64,000 bases of DNA from Holophagales bacterium (GTDB taxonomy: Bacteria; Acidobacteriota; Thermoanaerobaculia; UBA5066): positions 111,389 through 175,388 of the forward strand of contig JADKBZ010000014.1 of the NCBI GenBank assembly GCA_016714815.1. The letters are read 5' to 3'. Positions within the stretch are counted from its first letter, which is position 1; each line of letters starts with the position of its first letter. Shown here piece after piece: positions 49,756 through 60,128 of the stretch. The notes beneath the pieces are model-generated. The model saw nothing but the letters and a program-made list of their open reading frames with translations, searched no databases and was not told the DNA's origin. Made by a program: the position numbers and the translations under genes.

Positions 49756-51927
49756 CTACTCCTTCCCGAAGAACGGTCTCCCCTGCTTCGCCATCTCGGC
49801 GAGGAGCGGGGCGGGTTTGAAACGGGGGCCCTTCTCCGAGGCGAGCCGGGAGAGGGCGTCGGCAACGGCGGCGCCGCCGCGCGCGTCGGCGTGGGCGCAG
49901 AGGCCGCCCCGGAACGGCGGGAAGCCGATTCCGAAGATCATCGCGAGGTCGAGCTTGTCGGGACCCGCCACGATTCCCTCGGCGAGACAGTACGCCGCCT
50001 CGTTGATCATGGGATAGATCAATCTCGCCTCGAGCGCCTCCGGCGAGATCGACGAGGATCCAGGCGACGCCACGCCGAGGTCGGCGTAGGCCTGCGGGTC
50101 GGGCCCGACGCGCTTGTCCCCTTCGTAGCGGTAAAAGCCCTTCTTCGTCTTCCGGCCGAGGCGGCCCGACGTGACGAGCTTTCCGAACGCGGGGTCGATC
50201 GGCATCCGCTCCGGCCACGCCGCAGAGAGCGTCTCGGCCCCCTTGGCCGCGACGTCGATCCCGACGTCGTCGAGGAGCTCGATCGGCCCGACCGGCATCC
50301 CGAAGGCCCGCATCCCCTGGTCGATCCTCTCCATCGGCACCCCCTCGAGAAGGAGGCGAACGCCTTCGCCGAGGTAAGGCGCGAGGATCCGGTTCACGAG
50401 AAAACCCGGGGCGTCCTTCACGACGACCGGCGTCTTCCCCATCTTCTTGGCCAGCTCGAAGATCGTCGCCGTCACCTCGGGAGCCGTCTTCTCTCCGAAG
50501 ATCACCTCGACGAGCGGCATCTTGTGGACCGGGTTGAAGAAGTGCATCCCGACGACCCGCTCGGGGCGCGACGCCGCCTTCGCGATCTCGGTGATCGGGA
50601 GGGTCGAGGTGTTCGACGCGAAGATCGCGCCGGGCAGGGCCACGGCCTCCCACTCCTTCAGGACCGCCTGCTTCACCGCGAGCTTCTCGAGGACCGCCTC
50701 GATCGTCACGTCGCAGCCGTCGAAGCCGTCCCACGAGAGGCCGCCCGAAAGGAGCGACATCTTCGCCGCGAGCTCCGTCCGGGTCATCCGGCGCTTCTTG
50801 ACCTTCTCCTGCCAGATCTTCGCGGCCTGCGCGTAGCCCGCCGCGAGCGCCTCGTGACGGATGTCCTTCATCCGTACGGGCCACCCCTTGTCGGACGCGA
50901 GCTGGGCGATGCCGCCCCCCATCGCTCCCGCACCGAGGACGCCGATCCGCTTCACCGGGAGCGCGGCGACGCCCGCGGACACGCCGGTCTCCTTCTTGAC
51001 CTCCTCCATCCGGAAGAAGAGGTTCACGAGGCTCTTCATCGCCGGCGTGCCGACGAGGCGGGAGATCGCCTCGACCTCGAGATTCAGCGCCTCGGCGAGG
51101 GGACGGCCGAAACCCTTCTCCACCGCGGCCAGAGCCTCGAGAGGAGCCGGGTAGTTCCCGTGTGTCTCCTTCATCACCGACGCGCGGGCCTTCCTGAAGA
51201 CGACCGACCGGCCGACTCCCTCGAGGAGCTTGTCCATCGCCTTCGCGGGGGCGACGCGGAGCGGCCCGCCGTCGGGAGCGGCGTTCGACCGCTTCTTCGT
51301 TCCGAACTTGCCGCGCGCGAACTTCTTCGCCGCGTCGAGGAGGATCGGAGCGGGGACGAGCTGGTCGACCAGGCCCATCCGCTGCGCCCGCTTCGAGTCG
51401 ATGACCTTGCCCGCGAGGATGACGTCGAGCGCCGCCGTGAGTCCGACGACCCTCGGCAGGCGCGTCGTCCCGCCCCACGCGGGCAGGATACCGAGCTTGA
51501 TCTCGGGGAGGCCGATCTGCGTCTTCTTCGAATCGGAGGCGAGGCGCCAGTCCATGGCGAGGATCGTTTCGCAGCCGCCGCCGACGCACGCGCCCTCGAT
51601 GGCCGCTACCGTCGGGAACGGGAGGCTGGCGAGCTTGCCGAAGATCTCCTGCCCACGGCGGACGCCGTTCGCGATCACTTCGGGCCCGGCGGCCTTCGCG
51701 ATCTCGTTCACGTCGGCCCCGGCGATGAAGATGTCGGGCTTGCCCGAGACGAGGAGGAGCGCCTTTACGTCGTTTCTCTTCGCGAGGCCGTCGAGCACGG
51801 CCTCCAGCTCGGTCATGACGGGCGTGTCGTACTTGTTCGCCTTCTCGCCCGGGCAGTCGAACGTGAGGATGGCGAGGCCGTCGGCCTCGACCGCGAGGCG
51901 GAATGCGCCTCCAGCGTTCGCGCTCAT
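49756..51927 (-). CDS. 3-hydroxyacyl-CoA dehydrogenase / enoyl-CoA hydratase (FadB/FadJ-like)
   Basis: This is a two-domain beta-oxidation enzyme of 723 residues. The N-terminal crotonase domain has FIAGADVNEI (oxyanion) and EGACVGGGCETILAMDWRLA (in part), with catalytic Glu in GLPEIKLGILPAWGGT. The NAD domain starts near residue 325 with GVLGAGAMGGGIA. The dehydrogenase motif GMHFFNPVHKMPLVE gives the catalytic His, and PGFLVNRIL follows. It performs steps two and three. ATG 51927 overlaps the thiolase stop (TGATG). Confidence 0.95.
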   Translation of the reverse strand: MSANAGGAFRLAVEADGLAILTFDCPGEKANKYDTPVMTELEAVLDGLAKRNDVKALLLVSGKPDIFIAGADVNEIAKAAGPEVIANGVRRGQEIFGKLASLPFPTVAAIEGACVGGGCETILAMDWRLASDSKKTQIGLPEIKLGILPAWGGTTRLPRVVGLTAALDVILAGKVIDSKRAQRMGLVDQLVPAPILLDAAKKFARGKFGTKKRSNAAPDGGPLRVAPAKAMDKLLEGVGRSVVFRKARASVMKETHGNYPAPLEALAAVEKGFGRPLAEALNLEVEAISRLVGTPAMKSLVNLFFRMEEVKKETGVSAGVAALPVKRIGVLGAGAMGGGIAQLASDKGWPVRMKDIRHEALAAGYAQAAKIWQEKVKKRRMTRTELAAKMSLLSGGLSWDGFDGCDVTIEAVLEKLAVKQAVLKEWEAVALPGAIFASNTSTLPITEIAKAASRPERVVGMHFFNPVHKMPLVEVIFGEKTAPEVTATIFELAKKMGKTPVVVKDAPGFLVNRILAPYLGEGVRLLLEGVPMERIDQGMRAFGMPVGPIELLDDVGIDVAAKGAETLSAAWPERMPIDPAFGKLVTSGRLGRKTKKGFYRYEGDKRVGPDPQAYADLGVASPGSSSISPEALEARLIYPMINEAAYCLAEGIVAGPDKLDLAMIFGIGFPPFRGGLCAHADARGGAAVADALSRLASEKGPRFKPAPLLAEMAKQGRPFFGKE

Positions 51928-53186
51928 CACGCCGCCCCCTCGAGGACGATCGAGGCCCCCTGGCCGCCTCCGATGCAGAGGGTCGCGACGCCGTGCGAGA
52001 CCTTCCGGCGGCGCATCTCCATCAGGAGCGTCAGGACGAGGCGCGTCGCCGAAGCCCCGACCGGGTGGCCGAGGGCGATCGCCCCGCCGTTCACGTTCAG
52101 GATCTCCGGGTCGACCGCACCGAGGCTCGGGTCCTTCTCCCAGGCCTGGAGGTTCGCCAGGACCTGGGCCGCGAACGCCTCGTTCAGCTCGAGAAGGCCG
52201 ATCTTCGAGAAGGGAACCCCCGCGTGCTTCAGCGCGACGGGCGTCGAGCGCGACGGGCCGAGTCCCATCCGTTCCGGCTCGAGTCCCGCGAAGCCCCAGC
52301 CCGCGATCCGCCCCAGGACCGAGAGCTTCCGCCTCGCGACGAACTCCTCCGACGCGACGACGACGGCGGCCCCGCCGTCGGTGATCTGCGAAGAGTTTCC
52401 CGCCGTGACCGAGCCGTAGACCCGGTCGAAGAAAGGCTTGAGCTTGGCGAGCGCCTCGATCGACTGTCCCTCGCGGACGCCGTTGTCGATCGTCGCGACC
52501 TTGTCGAAAGCGGGCGGCAGCGGCACGGCGACGATCTCCTCGGCGAGCCGCTCCCGGGCCGCCAGTGCCCGCTGGTGGGAGCGGAGCGCGAAGGCGTCCT
52601 GCATCTCGCGCGTGATCCCGCCTTCCTTGGCGAGGAGCTCGGCGGTCTCTCCCATGTTCAGGCCGCAGACCGGGTCGGTGAGCCCCAGCTTCAGGCCGAC
52701 GACCGGGTTCAGGAGCTCGCTCCACGGCATCTTCTTGAAAGCGGCGAGGCGGGCCCCGGTGGACCGCGCCATCCCGATCTCCGCCAGGGCCGCCTTTGCC
52801 CGCTCGCGGTAGATGAAGGGAATGAGCGTCATGTTCTCGACGCCCCCCGCCAGGACGACGTCGGCCTCCCCCGTCTGGATGAGGCGCGCCGCCTGGACGA
52901 TCGACTCGATCCCCGAGGCGCAGTTGCGCGAGACGGAGTGGGCCGGCCGCTCCTTCGGGATTCCGGCGCGCAGTGCGATGACCCGGCCGATGTTCGCGGC
53001 ATCCGGCGGCGTGGCGATGTTGCCGAAGATGGCCTGGTCGATCTCGCCCGGCTCGACGTGCGAGCGGGCCATCGCCTCGACGGCAGCGGCGCGCCCCAGG
53101 TCGGTGGCGGAAACGGCCTTCAGATCGGTCCCGATCTTCGAGAACGGGGTCCGGGCTCCGTTGAGGATGTAGGCGGCTCGCGTCAA
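51927..53186 (-). CDS. Acetyl-CoA acyltransferase (thiolase)
   Basis: This is a 419-residue degradative thiolase that cleaves 3-ketoacyl-CoA. The nucleophile is Cys in SVSRNCASGIES (about residue 90); the other catalytic parts are NVNGGAIALGHPVGAS (His) and TLCIGGGQG (Cys). TTG 53186 overlaps the regulator stop as TTGA and has GGGAGGA upstream. It forms the last step of the same operon. Confidence 0.95.
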   Translation of the reverse strand: MTRAAYILNGARTPFSKIGTDLKAVSATDLGRAAAVEAMARSHVEPGEIDQAIFGNIATPPDAANIGRVIALRAGIPKERPAHSVSRNCASGIESIVQAARLIQTGEADVVLAGGVENMTLIPFIYRERAKAALAEIGMARSTGARLAAFKKMPWSELLNPVVGLKLGLTDPVCGLNMGETAELLAKEGGITREMQDAFALRSHQRALAARERLAEEIVAVPLPPAFDKVATIDNGVREGQSIEALAKLKPFFDRVYGSVTAGNSSQITDGGAAVVVASEEFVARRKLSVLGRIAGWGFAGLEPERMGLGPSRSTPVALKHAGVPFSKIGLLELNEAFAAQVLANLQAWEKDPSLGAVDPEILNVNGGAIALGHPVGASATRLVLTLLMEMRRRKVSHGVATLCIGGGQGASIVLEGAA

Positions 53187-53890
53187 CTCGTCGTCCTCCC
53201 GCGGCGGGGGACCCGCCGCTCTGCTGGTTCGCACTTGCAGGCGAGGAAGCCGCGCAGGAGGGTTCCCACGAGCTTCTCGGCGTCGGCCGCGGGTTTCGCC
53301 TTCCCCGAGAGGAGCCACTCCGAGAGGATCTCGTCGGCCGCGCCGAAGAGGATCCGGATCGCCAGTCGCGGATCGAGGTCGCTCCGGAGCTCCCCCGAGG
53401 CGATCCCTTCCTTGACGACACCGTCGAGGAGCCGGAAGTACTCCGAGAGCTTCGTCCGCGAGAAGCGCTCGACGAGCCGCGCGCTTCGCCGCAGCTCGAT
53501 CTGGAAGACCGAGGCGAGGTCCCGGTCGCGGGCGAGGAACGAGAGGTGGAGGCCGACGAGCTGCGTCAGCCTCTCCCCGGCCTCCCCTTCCGCGCTCTGG
53601 ATCTCCCGGGCCTGTGAGAGCACCCCGTCCATCGTCTCGTCGAAGACGCAGCCGAGGAGGTCTTCCTTGTTCCGGAAATAGAGGTAGACGGTTCCTTCGG
53701 CCACGCCCGCCTCCGCGGCGATCTCGGCGATCTTCGCCTCGTGGAAGCCGCGGCGGCCGAAAGTCTGGACGGCCGACAGGAGAAGCCGCTTCCGCTTCTC
53801 GGGGTCGGCCGCGGGAAGGGCCCGGCGGCCCTGGACGGGGAGTTTGCGGACTTTCCCTTCCGCCCCTGGCGGCACAGCTGAATGAGCCAT
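53183..53890 (-). CDS. TetR-family regulator, FadR-like (beta-oxidation)
   Basis: This is a 235-residue TetR-family repressor. The N-terminal helix-turn-helix is typical: RLLLSAVQTFGRRGFHEAKI, then IAAEAGVAEGTVYLYFRNKEDLL (in parts). The C-terminal domain would bind long-chain acyl-CoA, by analogy with TetR-type FadR of Bacillus and Thermus. It is first in the operon with thiolase, hydratase/dehydrogenase and acyl-CoA dehydrogenase. An 18-bp FadR-type operator covers its own start codon. ATG 53890 is chosen because it lies 7 nt after a -10 box; GTG 53893 is alternative. Confidence 0.9.
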   Translation of the reverse strand: MAHSAVPPGAEGKVRKLPVQGRRALPAADPEKRKRLLLSAVQTFGRRGFHEAKIAEIAAEAGVAEGTVYLYFRNKEDLLGCVFDETMDGVLSQAREIQSAEGEAGERLTQLVGLHLSFLARDRDLASVFQIELRRSARLVERFSRTKLSEYFRLLDGVVKEGIASGELRSDLDPRLAIRILFGAADEILSEWLLSGKAKPAADAEKLVGTLLRGFLACKCEPAERRVPRRGRTTS

Positions 53891-53896
53891 CACTCA
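53879..53896. promoter_or_regulatory. FadR(TetR)-type operator overlapping the regulator start
   Basis: On the plus strand this reads TGAATGAGCCATCACTCA. It matches the known Bacillus FadR consensus TGAATGA-N4-TCATTCA at 13 of 14 defined positions. It spans the regulator's start codon, directly after the -10 box, so bound protein would block transcription of the whole beta-oxidation operon. Confidence 0.7.
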
Positions 53897-53897
53897 T

Positions 53898-53926
53898 AGA
53901 CTATGTTGCGTCGCTGCGGGAGTCAA
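53898..53926 (-). promoter_or_regulatory. Promoter of the tetR/beta-oxidation operon
   Basis: On the minus strand TTGACT (53926-53921) and TAGTCT (53903-53898) are 17 bp apart. Transcription would start about 7 nt on, at the start codon, giving a leaderless message. Confidence 0.65.
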
Positions 53927-54218
53927 TCGGGAGGGCGGAACGGGCCCAACCGATCAGGGACCGGAGCGGTCCCAGTTACCATTTCGCGACAAGCCCGCCG
54001 AGACGCTCGACGCCCCGCCGCATAACGGCTACCGTGGTCCGATGCCCTTTCGGACCCCGCCCTCGCCGGCTCGTGGCAGGACTGCGCCGGGAGCGCATGG
54101 CCAGGACTCCGGGGCCGTCGTCGGGTCCGCTCATTCTCTTCCCGTGGCCGCTCGCAGGCACGAATCAGACGTCCTCTCCTCGCCCGCTCTTCCCCTGCTG
54201 AACAAGGAGGCCCTTGCC
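53927..54218 (+). other. Intergenic region upstream of the giant secreted protein
   Basis: No gene is supported here. It holds a TACCGT box (54030-54035) 6 nt before an in-frame ATG at 54042, which could be a leaderless start adding 59 residues. A strong AAGGAGG ribosome site lies at about 54204-54210 before ATG 54219. The second is preferred because it puts the signal peptide at the N-terminus; the first box would then give a leader of about 175 nt. Confidence 0.5.
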
Positions 54219-57200
54219 ATGAGACGCTTTTCCGCCGCCGCGGTTGCGACGTTCCTCGTGCTCGTGATCTGGCTGTTCGCTCCTCGCCCCGCGGCCGCCC
54301 AGAGCTGGCCCATGTTCCAGGTGAACCCAGCGCACACGGGCTACTTGCCGGTCTCGCTCGAGCCTGGGCAGTTCAATGTCCGATGGACGAAGGACCTCGG
54401 TTCGATTCCCCTCAATCCCGTGGCGGCGGGGGACGGAAGGGTCTACGCGACGCTCCCGTACGGTTCCAGCGCCGCCACGCATTTCTACGCGCTCCGGGCA
54501 AGCGACGGCGCGACGCTCTGGACCAGAAGTTTCGGAGACGTCTTCTCGGTCAACCCGCCGAGCTACGTGAACGGCCGTGTCTACCTACAGACGGGAAACC
54601 ACGCCTCCGATACCTGGCTCTGGGCCTTCGACGGGTCCTCCGGTGCGACGATCTTCCAGTCTCCGCACTCGGCGCAGTGGGAGCGTTACTACGCGCCGAC
54701 GGTCTCTGGCGGCAGGGTCTACATCAACGGCGGGTACTACGGCGGCATGTACGGGTTCAACGGGTCGAACGGTGATCGGCTCTGGTTCACGGAGCTTCCA
54801 CAAGTCGACCAGTGGACACCTGCAGTCGATGGGACGCGCGCTTTCTCCTATCTGGGCAGCCCGGGCGGGCTCTACATCAAGAAGCTCCTGGACGGCACGG
54901 ACGCGACGCCCGTTGGCTTCATCCCCGACCCGGAGTTCCAGATGGACAACGTGGCCATGTTCCTCGCGCCGGTCCTCAGCGGGTCCGGGCAGGTCCTCGT
55001 GATCAACCACGGCCGCCTCGTCAGTTTCAACCCCTCGTCCGGCACGATCGGCTGGCAGCTGCAGGATCACTTCACTGGTCAGCCGAGCGTCGCGGGGGGG
55101 CGCATCTACGCCGTGAACAACGGCGGCCTCTCCGTCTACGACGAGGCCTCCCACGCGCTCCTCTGGTCCTGGACCCCTCCCTCCTGGACGATCACCCAGC
55201 CGATGATCGTGACCGACACGCATGTCCTCGCCTCGACGCGCGAAACGGTCTACGCGATCGACAGGACGACGCACGAGTCCCTTTGGACGTTTGCAGCTCC
55301 CTACGGGGAGCTCGCAATCGCGGACGGGAAGCTCCTGGTGGCCGCGTCCGACGGTACGCTGACGGCGTTCTCGCTCACCTCGAGCGCGAAGCCGACGTCG
55401 ATCTCTCCGAACAGCGGGCCCTCCGTCGGCGGGACGGCGGTCACGATCACCGGCTCCGGGTTCCAGGCGGGGGCTGTCGTCCGCATCGGTGGCATGCCGG
55501 CGACGATCTCGAGCCTCACCTCGTTCTCGATCAGCGCCGTCACCGGGCCTCACATCGGCGGTCTCGTGGACGTGGAGGTCGAGAACCCCGACGGCGACGT
55601 CGGGCGCCTGTTCGACGCCTTCACGTACGTCTGCGGCGGCACCCCGCCGACGGCCGACGTCAGCGGCGGCGCCAGCCTGTGCGCCGGCCAGAACACGACG
55701 CTCTCCGTCGCTCTCACCGGTGCCGGCCCTTGGTCCCTCGTCTGGTCCGACGGTGTCACCCAGAGCGGCCTCGCCGCGAGCCCGGCCACCCGCGTCGTCA
55801 CGCCCCCCTCGACGACGACGTACACGGTCCTCGCCGTCGCCGACACGGCCTGCGCCGGCACCGCCACGGGTTCGGCCGTCGTCACGGTGAACCCCGTCTC
55901 GGCCACTCTGACCGTCCCCCCGCGCGTCTGCGCCGGACGGACGGCGACCGCCTCCGTCCCTCTCGCGACGGGCGCGACGTACGTCTGGACGGTCACGAAC
56001 GGGACGATCGTCTCCGGGCAGGGGACGAACTCCCTCTCGTTCGTCGGGGCGTCCGACCCCGTGACCGTCGCCGTCGACGCGGCTTTGGGAACGTGCAGCG
56101 CGAGCGATTCGCGCGCGATCCCGGTCGCCGTTTCCCCGACCGGCTCCGTGTCGGGTGGCGGCGCGATCTGCGCGGGCGGGTCGACGAGCATCTCCTTCAA
56201 CCTCGTCGGCACGGCCCCCTTCTCGATCACCTGGTCCGACGGCTTCGTCCAGTCCGTCGGCGCCGCGGGCGCCGGCACGCGCACCGTGTCGCCGACGGCA
56301 ACGAACACCTACACGATCGCCGCACTCAACGACGGCGCCGGCTGCCCGGCGGGAGCGGGCACGGGGAATGCGACGGTCACGGTGAATCCGCTTCCTTCGG
56401 TTGCCATCAGCGCCCCGGCGGGGTTCTGCGCGGGCGCCACCGGCCTCACGGCCTCGGTCCCCGACGCCGGGGCGGGCGCCACCTACGCCTGGACGATCGC
56501 GGGTGGGACCTTCGGCGGGAGCACGACGACCCCGGTCGTCTCGTTCACGCCGACGGGCGCCACGGTGACGCTCGGCGTTACCGTCGGGCTCCCCACCACC
56601 TGCTTCGCCACCTCGAACCGCGTCGTCTCGCTCACGCCGCCGCCCACGGCCTCCGTTTCGGGCGGCGGCACGATCTGCAACGGGAACGAGGGGACGATCC
56701 AGATCGCCCTCACCGGGACGCCGCCGTTTTCGCTCACCTGGTCCGACGGGGTCGTTCAGTCGGGGATCGCCTCGCCCAGCGCGCAGCGCAAAGTCCGCCC
56801 GACGGCGACGACGACCTACACCGTGACCCACGTACAGGACGCGAGCTGCTCGGGCGCGGCTTCCGGAAGTGCCGCGTTCACCGTCGTCGCGTCCCCCTCG
56901 GCCGTCATGACGTCGCCGGACGCGACGATCTGCCCCGGCGGCAGCGCGACGCTCACTGTCCGTCTCGCCGGACAGGGACCCTACACGCTCACCTGGTCCG
57001 ACGGGCTCGTCGAGACCGTCACCGCAACGGAGCGGACCCGCACCGTCTCGCCGGCCGCCACGAAGAAGTACACGATCGGGTCCGTGAAGAACGCGACCTG
57101 CTCCGTTTCGGGAGTCGGCTCCACCCTCGTCACCGTCTTTTCCCGACCCGACCGCCTCGGTCGTGACGGTGCCGGCCGAGGTCTGCGCCGATGCGGCGGG

Positions 57201-59124
57201 CCTGACAGCCTCCGTCCCCGACTCGGGCGCCGGCACCACTTACACCTGGTCCGTCGCGAACGGCACGATCGAGTCCGGCCAGGGGACGCGGTCGATCGCC
57301 TGGACCTCGGGCCGGGCCCCCACGGCCACCCTCGCCGTGGCGATTCGCGTCGCGGCGGGCTGCGACGTCGCCGGTTCCGCCGTCGTGAAGGTGAACGCCC
57401 GTCCCGTGCTCCCCGTCATCACGGCCCCGGCGACCCTGGAGAGCGGCGCCACGGGCGTCGTCGCCGAGGTCGTCGGCGGCGTCGGGCCTGGCTGGAGCTG
57501 GACGATCGCGAACGGCACGATCACCTCCGGCGCCGGAACGTCGCGGATCACGTTCGACGCCGGTGACCCGGGCGTCGTCGTTCTCGACGTCGTCGAAAAG
57601 AACGTCAAGGGGTGCGATTCGCCGGCGGGCCACCTGGAGATCTCCGTGAAGGGGCTCACCTCCACGCGCCTCGCGCCGATCGCGCTCGACGTCGCCGGGC
57701 CGGGCGGCCAGCGCTACGCGACGGAGCTCGTCCTCTCGAACCCCTCCCCGTCGCCCCTCCGCGTCGACGTCCTCTACACGGCGGCCTCCGCGCTGAACGC
57801 GGCCGGCTCCGGCAGCACGTTCGAGACGCTCGCCGCCGGGCGGCAGCGGATCATCCCCGACGTCCTCGCCTGGCTGCGCGGCAAAGGGCTCGCCATTCCC
57901 GCCGACGGCTCGTCGCAGGGCGGCACCCTGCGGATCACGTTCGACGGCGTCGCGGCGGGATGGACCCCGTCCGCCTCGTCCCGGACGACGATCGCCTCCG
58001 GTCCGGGCCGCGCGGGCCTCTCGATGCCCGCCGTCGACCCCGACACCGCGGCCGCCTCGAAGGTCTGGCTCTTTGGTCTCCGCGAAACCGCCGCCGACCG
58101 CTCGAACGTCGCCATCGTGAACGCGGGTCTGACGGGAAGCATCGACCTGAAGATCTCGCTCTTCTCCGGCGAGGGCGCATCGGTTCCCCGGCACGTTCTC
58201 CCGTACCTTCGCCTCGACGCGGGCCAGTGGGTCCAGCTGAACACCGTCCTTCGCACGGCGGGCTTCGCCTCCGGGTACGCCCTCGTCGAGCGCGTCACCG
58301 GCAACTCGCCGTTCCACGCGTACGCCGTCTTCAACGACAACGCCACGAACGACGGCTCGGTCGTCGCGGCGACGCCGGTGAACCGGGTCCCTGCCCCGCA
58401 GCTCGTACCGGTCGTCGTCGAGACCGGCGCCTTCACGAGCGAGCTCGTCCTGGCCAACCCCGGCGCCGCGGCGATCCGGGCGCGCCTCTGGTTCACGGAG
58501 TCGCTCGCGAACCCCGGCGGCTACTCGATGGGGGGCGTCACGATCGACCTCGCCCCCGGCGAGCAGAAGATCCTCCCCGGCATCCTCGCCGAGCTGCGCC
58601 GGCGCGGTCTCGAGATCGTCCCGGCCAACCGCGACTACGCCGGAACCCTCGCCGTGACCTTCTCGGCCGACGGCGAGGCGGCGGATGGCTGGGCCGGGGC
58701 GCGGACCGCCACGGCGGGCGCGGGAGCCGGGCGCTACGGCCTCTTCTGCGCCGCCCAGTTACCAAAGGCCTCCACGAGCGACGTCTGGCTCTTCGGCCTC
58801 CTCCAGAACGCCGACGTCCGGACGAACCTCGCCCTCGCAAACGCCGCGGCGAACCTCGGGCCCGTCACGCTCCGCTATTCCGTCTTCGACGGCGTCACGG
58901 GAGCGAAGGTTGCGACCTCGGACCCGGTCACCCTCGGGCCCGGGGCGTGGACGCAGCGGAACGGCTTCCTCTCGAAGTGGCACCTGGAGAACGGCTACGT
59001 CCGGGTCGAGCGGGTCGACGGCACCGCACCGTTCCTCGCCTACGCCGTCGTCAACGACGGCGGCATTCCCGGAAAGGGGACGGGGGACGGGTCGTTCGTG
59101 GAGATGTCGACGAACGCTCCGTGA
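54219..59124 (+). CDS. Giant secreted modular protein (PQQ-like propeller, TIG, Ig-like repeats), frameshifted near 57140
   Basis: This is a protein of about 1630 residues with a signal peptide (FLVLVIWLFAPRPAAAQ). Residues about 28-390 form a PQQ-like beta-propeller (repeated ALRASDGATLWTRSF-type blades). A TIG domain (PTSISPNSGPSVGGTAVTIT) is at about 392-470. Two alternating module types follow: one with CxGxxxxL, WSDGxxQS and TTTYTV, the other with CAGATGLTASVP and YAWTIANGT-like strands. Two C-terminal copies of a 240-residue domain (LVLSNPSPSPLRV / LVLANPGAAAIRA) end it. At about 57138 TCTTTTCCCG needs one T fewer to keep frame. It is probably a surface or adhesion protein. Confidence 0.82.
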
Positions 59125-59131
59125 GCTTCCG

Positions 59132-59164
59132 CCGGCCGGGTCCGCCACAGGCGGGCCCGGCCGG
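59132..59164 (+). terminator. Hairpin after the giant secreted protein gene
   Basis: A 15-bp stem with one G-T pair (CCGGCCGGGTCCGCC / GGCGGGCCCGGCCGG) and a 3-nt loop follows the stop by 8 bp. It is a likely terminator. Confidence 0.65.
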
Positions 59165-59248
59165 TTCCCCGGGCTTCATTCCTCTCCATCTCCCCTCGCT
59201 TGACCAACCGTCCTCCGCACGCGACCATCCCCGGCCGGAGGATTTCTG

Positions 59249-60100
59249 ATGGTCCAGCTCGCCCCCGTCTCGCTCCACGGCAAGGAAGTCGTGGCCGACC
59301 CGACCCCGATGGGCCTTCTCGGCCTCGCCATCGGCTGCGCCGCGCTGACGCCGATCGCCTTCGGGAAGAGCCTCACGCCGGCCGGCCTCGAGACGGCGGC
59401 CCTCTTCTGCCTCCTCTTCGGCGCGGGCTGCCAGCTCTTCGCAGGCCTCCTGAACCTCGTGAACCGGAACCTCTACGGGGGAACGCTCTTCCTGACGTTC
59501 GCCTTCAACTGGGTCGTCAACGCCTGGGCGCTTCACTCGCTCGCGAAGGGCTTCGTCCCCGACCCGGCGGTCATCTTCGCCACCGAGGTCTGCTTCCTCG
59601 TCATCTTCGTCCTCATCAGCTGGGGATTCGGCCATTTCTCGAGCCTTCTCTTCGTCTTCCTGCTCGACATCGACCTCCTCTACGTCCTCAAGGTGGCCGG
59701 GCACCTCCTCGACACGAAGGCTTTCGCGATTCCAATCGCCCTCCTGACGGTGGGCCTCGCCGTGATCGCTCTCTGGATCGCGTTCGCGCTCCTCCTGAAC
59801 CCGGTCACGGGGCGGCGGATCTTCACCCTCGGGATGCCGCTCTTCCGGAGCTCTGCAAAGCCTCCGGTCGACCTCTCCGTCCGGACGGCCCTCGTCGCCA
59901 CGCTCTACGGTCAGTGGCGCGACGCGGGATCGCCGCTCTCCCAGGTCGATCTCCTCGCCCGCCTCGCCGCCCTCGGCGAGCCGCGCCTTCGAGCCGAGCT
60001 CGCCTACCTCTCGGCGATGGGCGTCGTGGAGCCGGGAGACGGAACCGTTCGCCTCTCCCCCGCCGGCATCGACCTCTGGGAGAAGCACGTCGCCGGCTGA
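59249..60100 (+). CDS. GPR1/FUN34/YaaH (SatP)-type acetate transporter with soluble C-terminal domain
   Basis: This is a 283-residue protein. Residues 20-195 hold six helices of the acetate/succinate uptake family, opening with the modified signature ADPTPMGLLGLAIG (NPAPLGL in the family). Residues about 205-283 are an added soluble domain (LSQVDLLARLAALGEPRL, YLSAMGVVEPGDGTVRLSPAG) that looks like a winged helix. Family members end after the sixth helix, so the tail is unusual. ATG 59249 has GGAGG 7 nt upstream. It could link acetate transport to the nearby acyl-CoA ligase, or sense something. Confidence 0.72.
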   Translation: MVQLAPVSLHGKEVVADPTPMGLLGLAIGCAALTPIAFGKSLTPAGLETAALFCLLFGAGCQLFAGLLNLVNRNLYGGTLFLTFAFNWVVNAWALHSLAKGFVPDPAVIFATEVCFLVIFVLISWGFGHFSSLLFVFLLDIDLLYVLKVAGHLLDTKAFAIPIALLTVGLAVIALWIAFALLLNPVTGRRIFTLGMPLFRSSAKPPVDLSVRTALVATLYGQWRDAGSPLSQVDLLARLAALGEPRLRAELAYLSAMGVVEPGDGTVRLSPAGIDLWEKHVAG

Positions 60101-60128
60101 CGCCGCGCGAAGCGGACCTGGTCGAAGC

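Noticed and set aside
49748..51589. Very long open frame running upstream of the acyl-CoA dehydrogenase ATG
   Set aside because: The stretch upstream of ATG 49747 is a shadow of the 3-hydroxyacyl-CoA dehydrogenase gene; the real protein starts at MSTVKTEK.
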